A stretch of DNA of 64,000 bases from Endozoicomonas sp965232255 (GCA_965232255.1 OZ246962.1:124001-188000), one strand, 5' to 3'; counted from the stretch's first letter, positions 1 through 9,719 are shown. Numbers and translations: made by a program. The notes: a model not told the origin generated them from the sequence alone.

Positions 1-939
1 TCTCAGGGCAGCTACCGGCGGCAGTTGGGTTTCTCGCAGGTAATAAAAAGCACCGGGCAGTAATGTCGCCACGGTATTGCTGTTTTTCAGCGCTGCAATA
101 CTGGACGAGCTGAGGTATTCCAAATGATCCACAGAAAGTGCCTGATGCGCGGTTGCCAGCACTGTGCCACCGCTGTCAGACAGCTGCTCGGCGTGGAGCT
201 TAACTGGTAAACCGTGCGCTTTGGCCGCCAGAAATACCTGTTCGGTCTGAGCGGGCGTAAAAGCAATATTTTCGCAGAACACATCCACCGCATCAGCCAA
301 CTGCTCTCGGGCAACCATCGGTATCATCACCTGGCAAACGTGCTCTATGTAGGCATCTGCCTGATTCTCAAACTCGGGGGGTACAGCGTGGGCACCTAAA
401 AAAGTGCGCTGTATAGTGACCGGGTATTCGCTGGCCAACATGGTGGCCGCCCTGAGCATTTTCAGCTCGGTATCGGTATTCAGGCCATAGCCAGATTTGA
501 TTTCCAGCGTGGTCACGCCTTCGTTGAGCAGTGCTTCCAGGCGGAGACGGGCACTGGCTACCAGCTCAGCCAGGGTTGCCGTCCGGGTAGCTCGGACGGT
601 GGCCATAATTCCGCCACCTTCCCTGGCGATGGTTTCATAGCCCAGGCCTGCCAGACGTTGCTCGAACTCGCGGGAACGATCTCCGGCGTAAATCAGATGC
701 GTATGGCAATCGATCAAACTGGGCGTCACCCACTGTCCTTGCCCATCAATGGTCTCAGTAGCGCTCAAGTCGGTGGGCAGGTCTGCCTCGGCACCCAACC
801 AGACAATCTTGCCCGCAAACACCGCCACCGCTGCGTGAGGAATGCTGCCGTAGGGGCACGCAGACCGATCCATGGTGGCAAGGTGGATATTACGGATTAA
901 CAGGTCACAACAGACGAGCGATGTTTCAGCGTTATTCAT
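1..939 (-). CDS. hutI: Imidazolonepropionase HutI, 3' end outside the window
   Basis: Hydrolyses 4-imidazolone-5-propanoate to N-formimino-L-glutamate, the third step of histidine degradation, in the cytoplasm. The reverse strand from the ATG at 939 stays open to base 1, so about 313 residues are visible and the C-terminus is cut by the window edge. Visible marks of this amidohydrolase: a DCHTHL metal-binding motif after a TPSLID stretch, REGGGI, the KSGYGL segment, and KLHAEQLSDSGG further on. It is divergent from hutC; the 236-bp gap holds a palindrome of HutC-operator type. The other hut genes confirm the role. Confidence 0.95.
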   Translation of the reverse strand, partial: MNNAETSLVCCDLLIRNIHLATMDRSACPYGSIPHAAVAVFAGKIVWLGAEADLPTDLSATETIDGQGQWVTPSLIDCHTHLIYAGDRSREFEQRLAGLGYETIAREGGGIMATVRATRTATLAELVASARLRLEALLNEGVTTLEIKSGYGLNTDTELKMLRAATMLASEYPVTIQRTFLGAHAVPPEFENQADAYIEHVCQVMIPMVAREQLADAVDVFCENIAFTPAQTEQVFLAAKAHGLPVKLHAEQLSDSGGTVLATAHQALSVDHLEYLSSSSIAALKNSNTVATLLPGAFYYLRETQLPPVAALR

Positions 940-1023
940 GGTAAACGGCCACAGGTGATATCCACGCAACAAAGTACGTGAAATGTAATGTTTTTATTCG
1001 TAAAACAACAATTAACATCATCA

Positions 1024-1045
1024 TATAGTTGTATATACAACTATA
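1024..1045. promoter_or_regulatory. Probable HutC operator
   Basis: A perfect 22-bp palindrome (TATAGTTGTAT and its reverse complement) lies between divergent hutI and hutC. Its core TTGTATATACAA matches the kind of site bound by HutC repressors, which are released by urocanate. It lies 85 bp from the hutI start and 130 bp from the hutC start, so one dimer site could control both transcripts. Palindrome seen directly; binding inferred from family knowledge. Confidence 0.75.
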
Positions 1046-1175
1046 TACATTTATATTTTCATCACAATTGATGTATTCGTGCAGTCAGCGAAGGCGCAAA
1101 AACAAGCTTGGAAACAATCTTGAAAACAATATTAAAAACAACAACAAATGCCTTTCCCCACGGCGGATAGAACCC

Positions 1176-1889
1176 ATGGCTGAACCCCTGCTACCACGCT
1201 ATCAGCAGATCAAGCACTTTATTCTCGACAAGATTGAGTGCGGCGACTGGCCGGAGTCTCATCAGGTGCCTTCGGAAAATGCCCTGTGTCAACAGTTCGG
1301 TGTCAGTCGCATGACCGCCCGTAAGGCGTTGCAGGAGCTAACCACCTCAGGTGTGCTGATGCGCCAACAAGGACTGGGGACGTTTGTCGCTCCGCTGCGG
1401 CCTCAGTCGTCCATGCTCACCATTCGCAATATTGCCGATGAAATCCGCGAACGCGGCAGCGGCTACCACAACCGGCTGGTACACCTGAGCGAAGTGCCGG
1501 CAGCACCGGCCATCGCCATCTCTCTGGAACTGCCTGAGTCGGCCTGCATATTCCACTCCATCCTGGTGCATTACGAAAATAACTTGCCATTGCAGTGGGA
1601 AGAACGCCATATAAACCCCCGTTTTGCCCCAGACTATCTACAGCAGGACTTTGCCCACCAGCCACCCAATGTCTACCTGAACCAGGTGGCAGCACTGACC
1701 GCTGCCACACACATGGTAGAGGCCATTTTGCCCACGCAAACCGTTGCCACCGCTCTGGCCATGGAGCCGGGGATGCCGTGCCTGAAAATCACCCGGCGCA
1801 GCTGGTGTCGCAGCGGCGTGGTCAGCCTGACCCGTCTGCTCCATCCGGGCAACCGCTATCGCCTGGGCGACCATTTGCAATTTACCTGA
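1176..1889 (+). CDS. hutC: Histidine utilisation repressor HutC (GntR/HutC family)
   Basis: Transcription repressor of the hut genes, normally induced by urocanate. The 237-aa product has an N-terminal winged helix (residues about 7-73, with PSENALCQQFGVSRMTARKAL as the recognition region) and a C-terminal UTRA ligand domain. The reading frame is open further upstream to 1029, but that extension runs into the operator and is low-complexity (NNIKNNNK). The ATG at 1176 gives the family length and the typical MAEPLLPRYQQIK start. It precedes hutU by 29 nt, so it is probably the first gene of a hutCUH operon and autoregulated. Confidence 0.93.
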   Translation: MAEPLLPRYQQIKHFILDKIECGDWPESHQVPSENALCQQFGVSRMTARKALQELTTSGVLMRQQGLGTFVAPLRPQSSMLTIRNIADEIRERGSGYHNRLVHLSEVPAAPAIAISLELPESACIFHSILVHYENNLPLQWEERHINPRFAPDYLQQDFAHQPPNVYLNQVAALTAATHMVEAILPTQTVATALAMEPGMPCLKITRRSWCRSGVVSLTRLLHPGNRYRLGDHLQFT

Positions 1890-1918
1890 TCATTAACGCT
1901 GAAGAAGAGGTCGGTAAC

Positions 1919-3619
1919 ATGACGAACGAACCCGGAACCAGACGATTTGACCCACAGCGCACCATTCGTGCGCCCAGGGGCAGTGAGCTGAACACCTGTA
2001 GCTGGCAGGTGGAAGCACCGCTGCGCATGTTGATGAATAATCTGGACCCGGAGGTGGCTGAACATCCGGAACAGTTAGTGGTCTACGGCGGCATTGGTCG
2101 GGCAGCGCGGGACTGGGCGTGCTATGACCAGATCGTTGCCACGCTCAAGCGGCTACGGGACGATGAAAGCTTGCTGATTCAGTCCGGTAAACCAGTTGCA
2201 GTGTTCAAAACCCACCGTGGTGCGCCGCGGGTACTGATTGCCAATTCCAATATTGTCCCCTACTGGGCCAACTGGGAGCACTTTCATGAGCTGGATAAAC
2301 AGGGGCTGATGATGTACGGCCAGATGACGGCCGGTTCATGGATTTACATTGGCTCCCAGGGGATTGTGCAAGGCACTTACGAAACCTTTGTCGCCATGGC
2401 AAAAACCCATTTCAACGGCGATGCTTCAGGCAAATGGATTCTTACCGGTGGCTTGGGTGGCATGGGAGGTGCCCAGCCGCTGGCGGCAACCATGGCCGGC
2501 TTTTCCATGCTGGCCTGTGAGGTGGATGAATCGCGGATCGACTTCCGCCTGAAGACCCGCTATCTGGACAAAAAAGCCACGTCGCTGGACGAAGCACTGG
2601 CTCTGATCGGCTTGGCTGCGGCCCAGGGCAAGGCTATTTCCGTAGGTCTGCTGGCCAATGCTGCCGACATCTTCGCGGAACTGGTGATCCGCAATATCAC
2701 GCCCGATGTGGTCACCGACCAGACCTCTGCCCACGACCCACTGAACGGCTACCTGCCAGGTGGCTGGACACTGGAGCAGGCCAAGGCACAACGCCAGAGC
2801 GATCCGGGCGCGGTCATCAAAGCAGCCAAAGAGTCTATGGCGGTGCAAGTGCGCGCCATGCTGGCACTGCAACAACGGGGAGCCGCCACCGTGGATTATG
2901 GCAACAATATCCGCCAGATGGCCAGGGAGGTGGGGGTAGAAAACGCCTTTGACTTCCCTGGCTTTGTCCCGGCTTATATTCGTCCGCTGTTTTGTCAGGG
3001 CATCGGGCCGTTTCGTTGGGCCGCGCTCTCGGGTGATCCGGAAGATATCTACAAGACCGACCAGAAAGTCAAAGAGCTGATTCCCGACGACCCACACCTG
3101 CATAACTGGCTGGATATGGCTCGTGAGCGCATTGCCTTTCAAGGCTTGCCGGCGCGCATCTGCTGGGTAGGGCTGAAAGACCGGGCACGACTTGGGCAGG
3201 CCTTTAACGATATGGTCGCCAGCGGCGAGTTGCGTGCACCGGTGGTGATCGGCCGGGATCATCTGGACTCCGGCTCGGTAGCCAGCCCAAATCGGGAGAC
3301 CGAAGCCATGCTGGATGGCAGCGATGCTGTCTCCGACTGGCCACTGCTCAACGCCCTGCTCAATACCGCGTCAGGGGCCACTTGGGTAAGCATCCACCAC
3401 GGCGGTGGGGTCGGCATTGGTTACAGCCAGCACGCGGGAGTGGTTATTGTGGCGGACGGCACCAGCGAAGCCAGGGAAAAACTTGGCCGCGTACTCTGGA
3501 ACGATCCCGGAACAGGAGTCATGCGCCATGCCGATGCCGGCTATGACGTCGCCCGTGAATGCGCCAGAGAGAACGGCCTGGATCTGCCCATGTTGGCGGG
3601 AGGGCAAAACTATGAATGA
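1919..3619 (+). CDS. hutU: Urocanate hydratase
   Basis: Converts urocanate to imidazolonepropionate using tightly bound NAD. The 566-aa product has the family's full length (about 555-565). Visible conserved blocks include YGGIGRAARDW near the N-terminus, TGGLGGMGGAQPLA in the NAD-binding part (near residue 180), the DQTSAHDPLNGYLP segment, and GVGIGYSQHAG near the C-terminus. The ATG at 1919 was chosen because it starts 29 nt after hutC, gives the standard length, and follows a purine-rich GAAGAAGAGG. The longer open frame from 1595 overlaps hutC and is not used. Its stop overlaps the hutH start by 8 nt, so translation is likely coupled. Confidence 0.97.
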   Translation: MTNEPGTRRFDPQRTIRAPRGSELNTCSWQVEAPLRMLMNNLDPEVAEHPEQLVVYGGIGRAARDWACYDQIVATLKRLRDDESLLIQSGKPVAVFKTHRGAPRVLIANSNIVPYWANWEHFHELDKQGLMMYGQMTAGSWIYIGSQGIVQGTYETFVAMAKTHFNGDASGKWILTGGLGGMGGAQPLAATMAGFSMLACEVDESRIDFRLKTRYLDKKATSLDEALALIGLAAAQGKAISVGLLANAADIFAELVIRNITPDVVTDQTSAHDPLNGYLPGGWTLEQAKAQRQSDPGAVIKAAKESMAVQVRAMLALQQRGAATVDYGNNIRQMAREVGVENAFDFPGFVPAYIRPLFCQGIGPFRWAALSGDPEDIYKTDQKVKELIPDDPHLHNWLDMARERIAFQGLPARICWVGLKDRARLGQAFNDMVASGELRAPVVIGRDHLDSGSVASPNRETEAMLDGSDAVSDWPLLNALLNTASGATWVSIHHGGGVGIGYSQHAGVVIVADGTSEAREKLGRVLWNDPGTGVMRHADAGYDVARECARENGLDLPMLAGGQNYE

Positions 3620-5141
3620 GCTGGTTATCACTCCCGGCAAGTTATCGCTGCACGACCTGCGTCGGGTAAGCGGGAGCGCAGTGCATATCAAACTGGACGC
3701 GACCTGCTATCCGGCCATCCACAGCAGCGTTGCCTGTGTGAACCAGGCGCTGGCAGAAAACCGGGTAGTCTATGGCATCAACACCGGCTTTGGTCTGTTG
3801 GCCAACACCCGTATTCCCGATGAACAACTCGAAGCTCTGCAAACCAGCATCGTCCTCTCCCACGCCACTGGAGTCGGCCAGTTTATGGAGGAGAGCACCA
3901 TACGCCTGATGATGGTGCTGAAAATCAACAGTCTGGCACGCGGGCTCTCTGGCGTGCGACTGGAGTTGATTGAAGCGCTGATCCAGCTGGTCAATCTGGG
4001 CATCTACCCTTGTGTCCCGGAAAAAGGCTCGGTAGGTGCCAGCGGCGACCTGGCACCATTGGCTCACATGAGTTGCCTGCTGCTGGGCGAAGGCCATGCC
4101 ATGATCGGGCAGCAACAGGTATCGGCCATGGAAGCGTTGAGTCAGGCTGGTATGGAACCGATGAAGCTGGCGCCGAAAGAAGGTCTGGCTCTGCTGAACG
4201 GTACCCAGGCCAGCACCGCCTTCGCTCTTCAGGGTTTGTTTGGTGCTGAAGATGTGCTGGCCTCGGCCATGATCAGCGGCAGCCTGGCTATTGAGGCAGC
4301 CATGGGCAGCCGCGCCCCGTTTGATGCTCGCATCCATCAGGCACGAGGTCTGGCTGGGCAAATTGATGTGGCTGCGGCCTATCGCCATATTCTTGATCAC
4401 AGTGAGATTGAACAAGCTCATGTCGATTGCAACAAAGTGCAGGACCCTTACTCCCTGCGCTGCCAGCCCCAGGTGATGGGCGCTTGCCTGGAGCAGATTC
4501 GCCATGCAGCCCGGCTATTGGCAGTGGAAGCCAATGGTGTTACCGATAACCCACTGGTATTTGCCGAGGACAACGACATTCTCTCCGGCGGTAACTTCCA
4601 TGCCGAACCCACCGGCATGGCTGCTGAAGCACTGGCACTGGCCATTGCCGAGATTGGTGCCATCAGCGAACGGCGTATTGCCTTGCTGGTGGATCAGCAT
4701 CTGAGTGGTCTGCCACCGTTTTTGGTGCAAAACAGCGGTGTCAACTCTGGTTTTATGATCGCCCACAATACGGCTGCGGCACTGGCCAGTGAGAACCGCT
4801 GCCTGTGTCATCCGTCGGTGACTGACAGTTTGCCCACGTCGGCCAACCAGGAGGACCATGTCTCCATGGCAACCTACGGGGCCCGTCGTTTGCGCGAGAT
4901 GAACAGCAACACCGCTGCCATTATCGGCATTGAGCTGCTGGCTGCCGCGCAAGGGATAGATATGAGAAAGCCCCATAAGCCTTCTGAGCGATTGCAACAG
5001 GCAATGGCGACAGTGCGAAAAGAGGTAGCCTTTTATGATCAGGATCGCTACTTCTTCCCTGATATCCAAAAAGCGTCGGAACTGGCAGGCAGCGGGCAGT
5101 TTAACCAGTATATGCCTGCGGAGCTGTTGACAAGTTTATAA
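3612..5141 (+). CDS. hutH: Histidine ammonia-lyase
   Basis: Deaminates L-histidine to urocanate, the first step of the pathway. 509 aa, normal length. The Ala-Ser-Gly triad that cyclises to the MIO electrophile lies at residues 143-145 inside GSVGASGDLAPLAHM. Other family blocks are YGINTGFG near residue 54 and the LLNGTQAS segment near residue 195. The ATG at 3612 overlaps the end of hutU by 8 nt. It is the last gene of the run and is followed by a strong hairpin. No hutG or hutF is present here, so the final formiminoglutamate step is encoded elsewhere. Confidence 0.97.
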   Translation: MNELVITPGKLSLHDLRRVSGSAVHIKLDATCYPAIHSSVACVNQALAENRVVYGINTGFGLLANTRIPDEQLEALQTSIVLSHATGVGQFMEESTIRLMMVLKINSLARGLSGVRLELIEALIQLVNLGIYPCVPEKGSVGASGDLAPLAHMSCLLLGEGHAMIGQQQVSAMEALSQAGMEPMKLAPKEGLALLNGTQASTAFALQGLFGAEDVLASAMISGSLAIEAAMGSRAPFDARIHQARGLAGQIDVAAAYRHILDHSEIEQAHVDCNKVQDPYSLRCQPQVMGACLEQIRHAARLLAVEANGVTDNPLVFAEDNDILSGGNFHAEPTGMAAEALALAIAEIGAISERRIALLVDQHLSGLPPFLVQNSGVNSGFMIAHNTAAALASENRCLCHPSVTDSLPTSANQEDHVSMATYGARRLREMNSNTAAIIGIELLAAAQGIDMRKPHKPSERLQQAMATVRKEVAFYDQDRYFFPDIQKASELAGSGQFNQYMPAELLTSL

Positions 5142-5153
5142 GAGGTTATGTGC

Positions 5154-5179
5154 GGGAGTGACCAAGGTCACTCCCTTTT
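5154..5179 (+). terminator. Terminator after hutH
   Basis: A 10-bp perfect inverted repeat GGGAGTGACC/GGTCACTCCC with a 2-nt centre is followed by TTTT, 12 nt after the hutH stop. It may also act on the convergent gene ending at 5234. Confidence 0.8.
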
Positions 5180-5233
5180 GGTGGGATTGGTGGAGTTGAT
5201 AGAGTTGGTAAGTGTGGCAAGGTTTGCGACGCG

Positions 5234-6784
5234 TCAGTCAGCCCGCGCTAATGGAGAGCCTTTGGCAACAACCAGAGAGTAATGGCCGTTGTGCCAGCGC
5301 AGACCGGGTTTTCGGCCATCGGATTCAGGGATTCTGAACTCTGCCAACAACCCCTTATACAGCATTTTGACCAATATCCTGAGTTCCAACACGAACGGAT
5401 CATCAGCTTCGTCGGTTAACATCTCCTCAATGTCAAGTGCCGTGGCCAGATCATCCACCGAATAGTGTGAGAACTCGCCGTGAGTAAAGACATCGGCGTA
5501 AATTGCCGTCACGACCGACTCCATCCCTGCGCGTAGTCGCTCGGCGATGATGCGCTGGACATCCGACTGCGGCGCAAATTCTCGATAGGTATTAATGATC
5601 TCAGCAATAACAAATTTGATCGATTGAGCAAAATCCGCCCGACCAATCTCCTCAATAAATTCCTCTCTACTGGTGGTACCGTCGATCCAGCGCCTATCCA
5701 TGTTGGCGAGTGCCAATATTCCCCGGAACAAGCTGTCTGCCTCATCCGGCAGGCGTTCCTCAACAAGCGATTCCTTTGTCTCAACAGTATCTGCTGTTGG
5801 TGCAACCCGAGCAATACGCTGCAATTTTTGCAACTCCAGAGCCAGCGCCTTCTGTTTTTTAACATATCCCTCAGGATCATCCAGCTGAGAATGTTGCTGA
5901 TAAAGCTTCACGGCCTCATCCATCATCCGATCTTCTTTGGCGGGAGGATTTTGCTCTGGCGCTTCTACCGGTACAGGCGATGCCGTGTGCTCTGGGGCAT
6001 TTTCAATAGTCATTTTCTGCTCAGGTCCGCACAGAATTTGAATCCTGGGGAATTGCAGTACATCAATCCGTTTTCTGAATAGCTCTTTATTATCTGGATG
6101 GATACTGGTTAGCAGGTTATCAATCTGCGGACTGTATTGCGCGATGCGTTGAATGTATTTTTCTCTGAGTGCCGGATAGCCCGATTGAGCACGCCATTTC
6201 TCTACCGCATCGTTGGTCAAATCTCTGGCAATATTCAATAACTCCGTCAACTGCTCATGGTTTATGGACTCAAGACTGAAGGGAATCAGTTGTACTTTCC
6301 CATACTGTGGCGTGTCGATGGTTATGTGCAAATCAGCAGCATTAACGCCACCTACGTCTTTCAACTGGCTCTGCACGACTTTTAATGCTCTTTTAAATTC
6401 TTTGGCCATTTTTGCCGAGTCGAGCGCCGGACTTTTTTCAGCTACAACGTGCTGCAAGGTTTTAAGCGCGTGTAAGGAAGCCTCAAAATACACATCTTTC
6501 GCCCTTAACTTGTAACACTCGGCCAACTCCTTGTCGCAGATCAACTGATCCAGCTGCTCTTCCGCACTGGCTCCCACAAGCCGTCTACCCGTCGTCGGCT
6601 GCGCTCCTGCAAGCACATCTTCTGGCGTGTCCTGGTTCTCTTGTCTGGGAATTGTCGGGGTGGGATGTGAGTGGGAATTCACCTTGCGCGTTCCAGTGCT
6701 GCTATTATCCTCTGGCTGCGCGGATTTGCCTCTGTGATCTGACTGCGCTGAGCCAACCGAACCGCCGCTGTGAATTGATGGCAT
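5234..6784 (-). CDS. Unknown 516-aa protein with disordered N-terminus
   Basis: Not recognised. The first 70 residues are rich in Ser, Gly, Pro, His and Gln and look disordered. Residues 75-270 look helical and charged; around 270-290 there is a Pro/Glu-rich linker (PVPVEAPEQNPPAKE), then more helical sequence to the end. No signal peptide or membrane segment. The ATG at 6784 is preceded by AAGGAG at good spacing, which supports expression. The pattern (long, soluble, disordered N-terminus, no known domain) is seen in several other unknown proteins here and resembles candidate secreted proteins of host-associated bacteria; that is inference only. Confidence 0.75.
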   Translation of the reverse strand: MPSIHSGGSVGSAQSDHRGKSAQPEDNSSTGTRKVNSHSHPTPTIPRQENQDTPEDVLAGAQPTTGRRLVGASAEEQLDQLICDKELAECYKLRAKDVYFEASLHALKTLQHVVAEKSPALDSAKMAKEFKRALKVVQSQLKDVGGVNAADLHITIDTPQYGKVQLIPFSLESINHEQLTELLNIARDLTNDAVEKWRAQSGYPALREKYIQRIAQYSPQIDNLLTSIHPDNKELFRKRIDVLQFPRIQILCGPEQKMTIENAPEHTASPVPVEAPEQNPPAKEDRMMDEAVKLYQQHSQLDDPEGYVKKQKALALELQKLQRIARVAPTADTVETKESLVEERLPDEADSLFRGILALANMDRRWIDGTTSREEFIEEIGRADFAQSIKFVIAEIINTYREFAPQSDVQRIIAERLRAGMESVVTAIYADVFTHGEFSHYSVDDLATALDIEEMLTDEADDPFVLELRILVKMLYKGLLAEFRIPESDGRKPGLRWHNGHYSLVVAKGSPLARAD

Positions 6785-7073
6785 AATAAACTCCTTTTGA
6801 AAAAGCCTGACCGTTGCATTAAAACTGGCTATTTATTAATAAAAGCACATGGCCGGCCGCCCCTGACGATCAAGAAAAAATACCAGTATCTCAACGTGTT
6901 GAATGGTTTTTTGTTTTTGACTCGGCCAGGGAAAGCCACCTGACTCGAAGGAGAACGACAGAATTGACGGGGTATCCGGATTTGCATGAGATGAGAAGAG
7001 CAGGCAACTGACCGTCCACGGAAACAGAGATGATCCGAAACCTCCTTGCCGGGTAGCTACACAACGCACACAA
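6785..7073. other. Intergenic region, no gene seen
   Basis: The gap between the 516-aa gene and the terminator of the metallopeptidase gene holds only short open frames without ribosome-binding sites. The promoter of the 516-aa gene should lie here. I see no repeat or RNA. Confidence 0.5.
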
Positions 7074-7102
7074 ACAAAAAAGCCCACTATGAAAAGTGGG
7101 CT
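7074..7102 (-). terminator. Terminator of the metallopeptidase gene
   Basis: AGCCCACT (7081-7088) pairs with AGTGGGCT (7095-7102) across a 6-nt loop. On the minus strand the stem is followed by a run of T (plus-strand AAAAA at 7076-7080). It lies 44 nt beyond the stop at 7146. Confidence 0.85.
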
Positions 7103-7110
7103 CTCCTATC

Positions 7111-7144
7111 AGCAGTTCAAACAGCAGTTCAAACAGCAGTTCAG
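7111..7144. repeat. 12-bp tandem repeat, 2.8 units
   Basis: The unit AGCAGTTCAAAC occurs at 7111 and 7123, with a partial third unit from 7135. It sits between the terminator and the stop codon of the metallopeptidase gene, so it lies in the 3' untranslated part of that transcript. Confidence 0.8.
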
Positions 7145-7145
7145 A

Positions 7146-9518
7146 TCACTCGGTTGTGAAGTTAACATTCAGCTGGATGCGGACCTCATACTCCGAATCG
7201 TGCCAACCTTTGCCATTCACAAATATCTTAGTGCGATATTCCTGTCCTTTTGGCAGTGCGCGATAGTTGTCGGACTTGGTATCTACAGAAAATTTAACCT
7301 GGCCAAATCCGCTCTGTACACCGTCTTCCATCTTGATGGGCATATCGTAAAAAAAGTTCTTGGAGCCCAGCAGATCTAACGGATAAGTCTGGCCATCTTC
7401 GCCAACCACATTGACGACAATCCGGGTATAGCCTTCCTGACCGGACCATAAGTTCCTGCCTTCTTCACGAGGCCCTGTAGAGGAGATAACACTTTTTTGC
7501 TCAGGAACATAGAAATAAACCGAAGATTTACCAGATGGCGTCATATGGCTGTAGTTGTCCGAGTACGTATCAAGCTCCAGACGATCCGAGGCCTTGTCGA
7601 ACTTATCAAACTCCAGTTGAACGCTGAATGGCATGCGATAGTCGTCGGTATGCCAGCCGGCAGCTACCATATCAAAGGCGCCGGAATAGGAACCTTCTGG
7701 TATCTGAGCCAACTTTTCCTCATCGAGCGTTACCTTCAACGCCACCGCGCCGACACCATCATCCAGTTGATAGCCGTCAGTCTTTCCAGCCAGGAAGTCG
7801 ACAGGATAGTACTTGCCAGTAACGCTATTGCGCATCTGCACTGTCACTCTATTTGATTTTTTCTCTGCTAGCCATTTCTGCCGGGCATAGGTGCGCTGGA
7901 CATCAGTATCCACAACACTTGGTTGTTCCGGGATGTAGTAAAAAATATTCCCGCGGACGCCGTGCGCGTACTCAGACACTTCATTCAGGTTGAGATAGTA
8001 CGGATTTCGCTCAGCCTGTGGTGCTATAGGGTAAATGTCGTCGGTAATGTGCATGGTTTTCTGATTACCGTATTGCACACTCAGCACCACTGGCTCTTTT
8101 GATATGGAAGCCATATCCAGATAATAGGAATAGCCAGCAGCCCCGGAATGGCGCAAAGAATCCATATGCCCTATGACTTCAACGTTATCTATCGTGACGC
8201 CTGGTTTGGCAAAGAAGGTGTAAGCCATGCGAGCTTTGTTGTAGTGAATATAAACATCCGACTCCTCTTGAATGATTGCTCCGGGTACGACATTCCCGGA
8301 GCTGAACAGATAGTCCATGCCCATTTGCACATAATCATCCCAGCCATAAGCCAGACCACTGCTGTGGTCATACCCTTGTGTATGGGCATTTTCGTGGCTG
8401 TATACGACGTAAATGTAAGTGTAACTTTTATCGCTATCAAAATTGTCCATGGGCCAACCGATGGTGAGCCAATCTATGGCTGCCTGACCTGGTGTCGGTG
8501 AAGTTCGTGCCCGATACTCTTTTGGTACGTTGTATGTCAGGGTTGTATGCCACTTCTGCAAAGCCTCCAGGTTGGGAGTTCCTTTGCTGGCAAAGAATTG
8601 GAAAAACTGCTCCTGAGTTTTTGGCTGGGCATAAAACGCTTTTATATGATTACCAAGCAAATGGTAGTTTGTTACCGCGCTGACCGGCGTTCCTTCTTTA
8701 AAATACCCGGGTGTAGAGCGAAACTGTGGATTAGGGTCGATGATATAAACCGGGTTGTGCGTCATCTGCTGGTTGAAGCTGACTTCCTGAAAAGCCCCCA
8801 ACTCTATATCCAGCAGATAAGCCTCAACACCGTCAGTGACCACCAGCTCCTTAAACGCTCGTGGGCTGTTGTTTCTGACGGTTACCATATTGTCTTTCTG
8901 GCTCAGCGTTAGCCCGTTAATGTCATAACCTTCTGTCGGTCCACGCTCAATGGTGTAATAGGAAACAGAGTCAACCTTCGCTTCAGTCAATGGCTTGGGT
9001 TTTATTGTTGATTGGGAATCGATGGTATAAGCATTAAGACCAGAGGTTATCTCGGGGAATTTTACTTCTGCCAGCTTCAAGGTTGTTTCTTTAGAGCCAG
9101 AGACTTCTTCTTTATCCTTATCTTCATCTTCTTTTTCTTTTTTCAAGATCTGCACCGAGCTGATCTGATGCTTTTCCGGTAGCTCATGTTTGCCACCGCT
9201 GCGCGTCCAGTGTCGGCCGGAGAAACCACCGTGCTCAAAAAAACGTACCTCCCAGCCCTGGGGGATGCTGACAGACACTGCCTGGTCATTAAAATGCATA
9301 TCCCCCAAAAAGGTTTGATCGCTATCGACCAAGATATACGAGCCGCTCTGCTGGCTGTCAGCATATAGAGCCACACTGTGAGATATATCCATATCATTGG
9401 GTTTTGCCACTGCTATTTGGGATAGCAACACGGTTCCCAGGCATACGCTAACCGCTTGGGCAAGCCTGCTATGGCTACACCAGTGAGGTGCGAGAATTTG
9501 TTTTTGTAACGCCGACAT
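7146..9518 (-). CDS. Secreted zinc metallopeptidase with beta/gamma-crystallin-like domain
   Basis: 790 aa, probably exported: residues 1-38 form a signal peptide (hydrophobic core VCLGTVLLSQIAVA, likely cut after AVA). Residues about 48-125 resemble a beta/gamma-crystallin fold (VRFFEHGGFSGRHW motif). A highly charged linker (EKEDEDKDKEE) follows. The zinc motif HENAHTQGYDH at 375-385 fits HExxHxxGxxH exactly, as in metzincin-type proteases. The C-terminal part (about 520-790) holds two related beta-rich modules, each with a YIPEQ or YVPEQ strand, a YPVDFL or YPLDLL strand, and a GWH segment near the end. The peptidase family was not identified; mucin- or matrix-directed proteases with this architecture are one possibility. 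ATG at 9518 follows AGGAAT. A Fur-like site lies about 200 bp upstream. Confidence 0.8.
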   Translation of the reverse strand: MSALQKQILAPHWCSHSRLAQAVSVCLGTVLLSQIAVAKPNDMDISHSVALYADSQQSGSYILVDSDQTFLGDMHFNDQAVSVSIPQGWEVRFFEHGGFSGRHWTRSGGKHELPEKHQISSVQILKKEKEDEDKDKEEVSGSKETTLKLAEVKFPEITSGLNAYTIDSQSTIKPKPLTEAKVDSVSYYTIERGPTEGYDINGLTLSQKDNMVTVRNNSPRAFKELVVTDGVEAYLLDIELGAFQEVSFNQQMTHNPVYIIDPNPQFRSTPGYFKEGTPVSAVTNYHLLGNHIKAFYAQPKTQEQFFQFFASKGTPNLEALQKWHTTLTYNVPKEYRARTSPTPGQAAIDWLTIGWPMDNFDSDKSYTYIYVVYSHENAHTQGYDHSSGLAYGWDDYVQMGMDYLFSSGNVVPGAIIQEESDVYIHYNKARMAYTFFAKPGVTIDNVEVIGHMDSLRHSGAAGYSYYLDMASISKEPVVLSVQYGNQKTMHITDDIYPIAPQAERNPYYLNLNEVSEYAHGVRGNIFYYIPEQPSVVDTDVQRTYARQKWLAEKKSNRVTVQMRNSVTGKYYPVDFLAGKTDGYQLDDGVGAVALKVTLDEEKLAQIPEGSYSGAFDMVAAGWHTDDYRMPFSVQLEFDKFDKASDRLELDTYSDNYSHMTPSGKSSVYFYVPEQKSVISSTGPREEGRNLWSGQEGYTRIVVNVVGEDGQTYPLDLLGSKNFFYDMPIKMEDGVQSGFGQVKFSVDTKSDNYRALPKGQEYRTKIFVNGKGWHDSEYEVRIQLNVNFTTE

Positions 9519-9719
9519 AATTGTATTCCTGATATTTCTGGATAATACCCATCCAAAAACGCTGCACCCCAGTCATGGTCATAGGCAACAAGCAAAAACT
9601 GTGTTTTTGTTTCGACACCATCTTCCCCGTAAATTTGAAGTACATGAAACTTCTGCACTCCATCTTTGCGCGAAAGGTGGAGTACCTGGATGGAAACCAA
9701 ATTGTTATTGCCTGAAAAA

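Noticed and set aside
1029..1175. N-terminal extension of HutC
   Set aside because: It would run through the operator palindrome and is low-complexity; the ATG at 1176 gives the family length.
2426..3262. 278-codon open frame antisense to hutU
   Set aside because: It lies wholly inside hutU on the other strand, has no recognisable domain, and follows from the codon bias of hutU.
3642..4505. 287-codon open frame antisense to hutH
   Set aside because: Entirely opposite the clear hutH gene; no ribosome-binding site and no domain.
6836..7087. 83-codon minus-strand frame between two genes
   Set aside because: No ribosome-binding site, composition not protein-like, ends near a terminator.
9413..9700. 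95-codon minus-strand frame overlapping the start of the metallopeptidase gene
   Set aside because: Overlaps the signal-peptide codons of a well-supported gene, has no known domain, and its upstream region shows no good start. A relic cannot be excluded.
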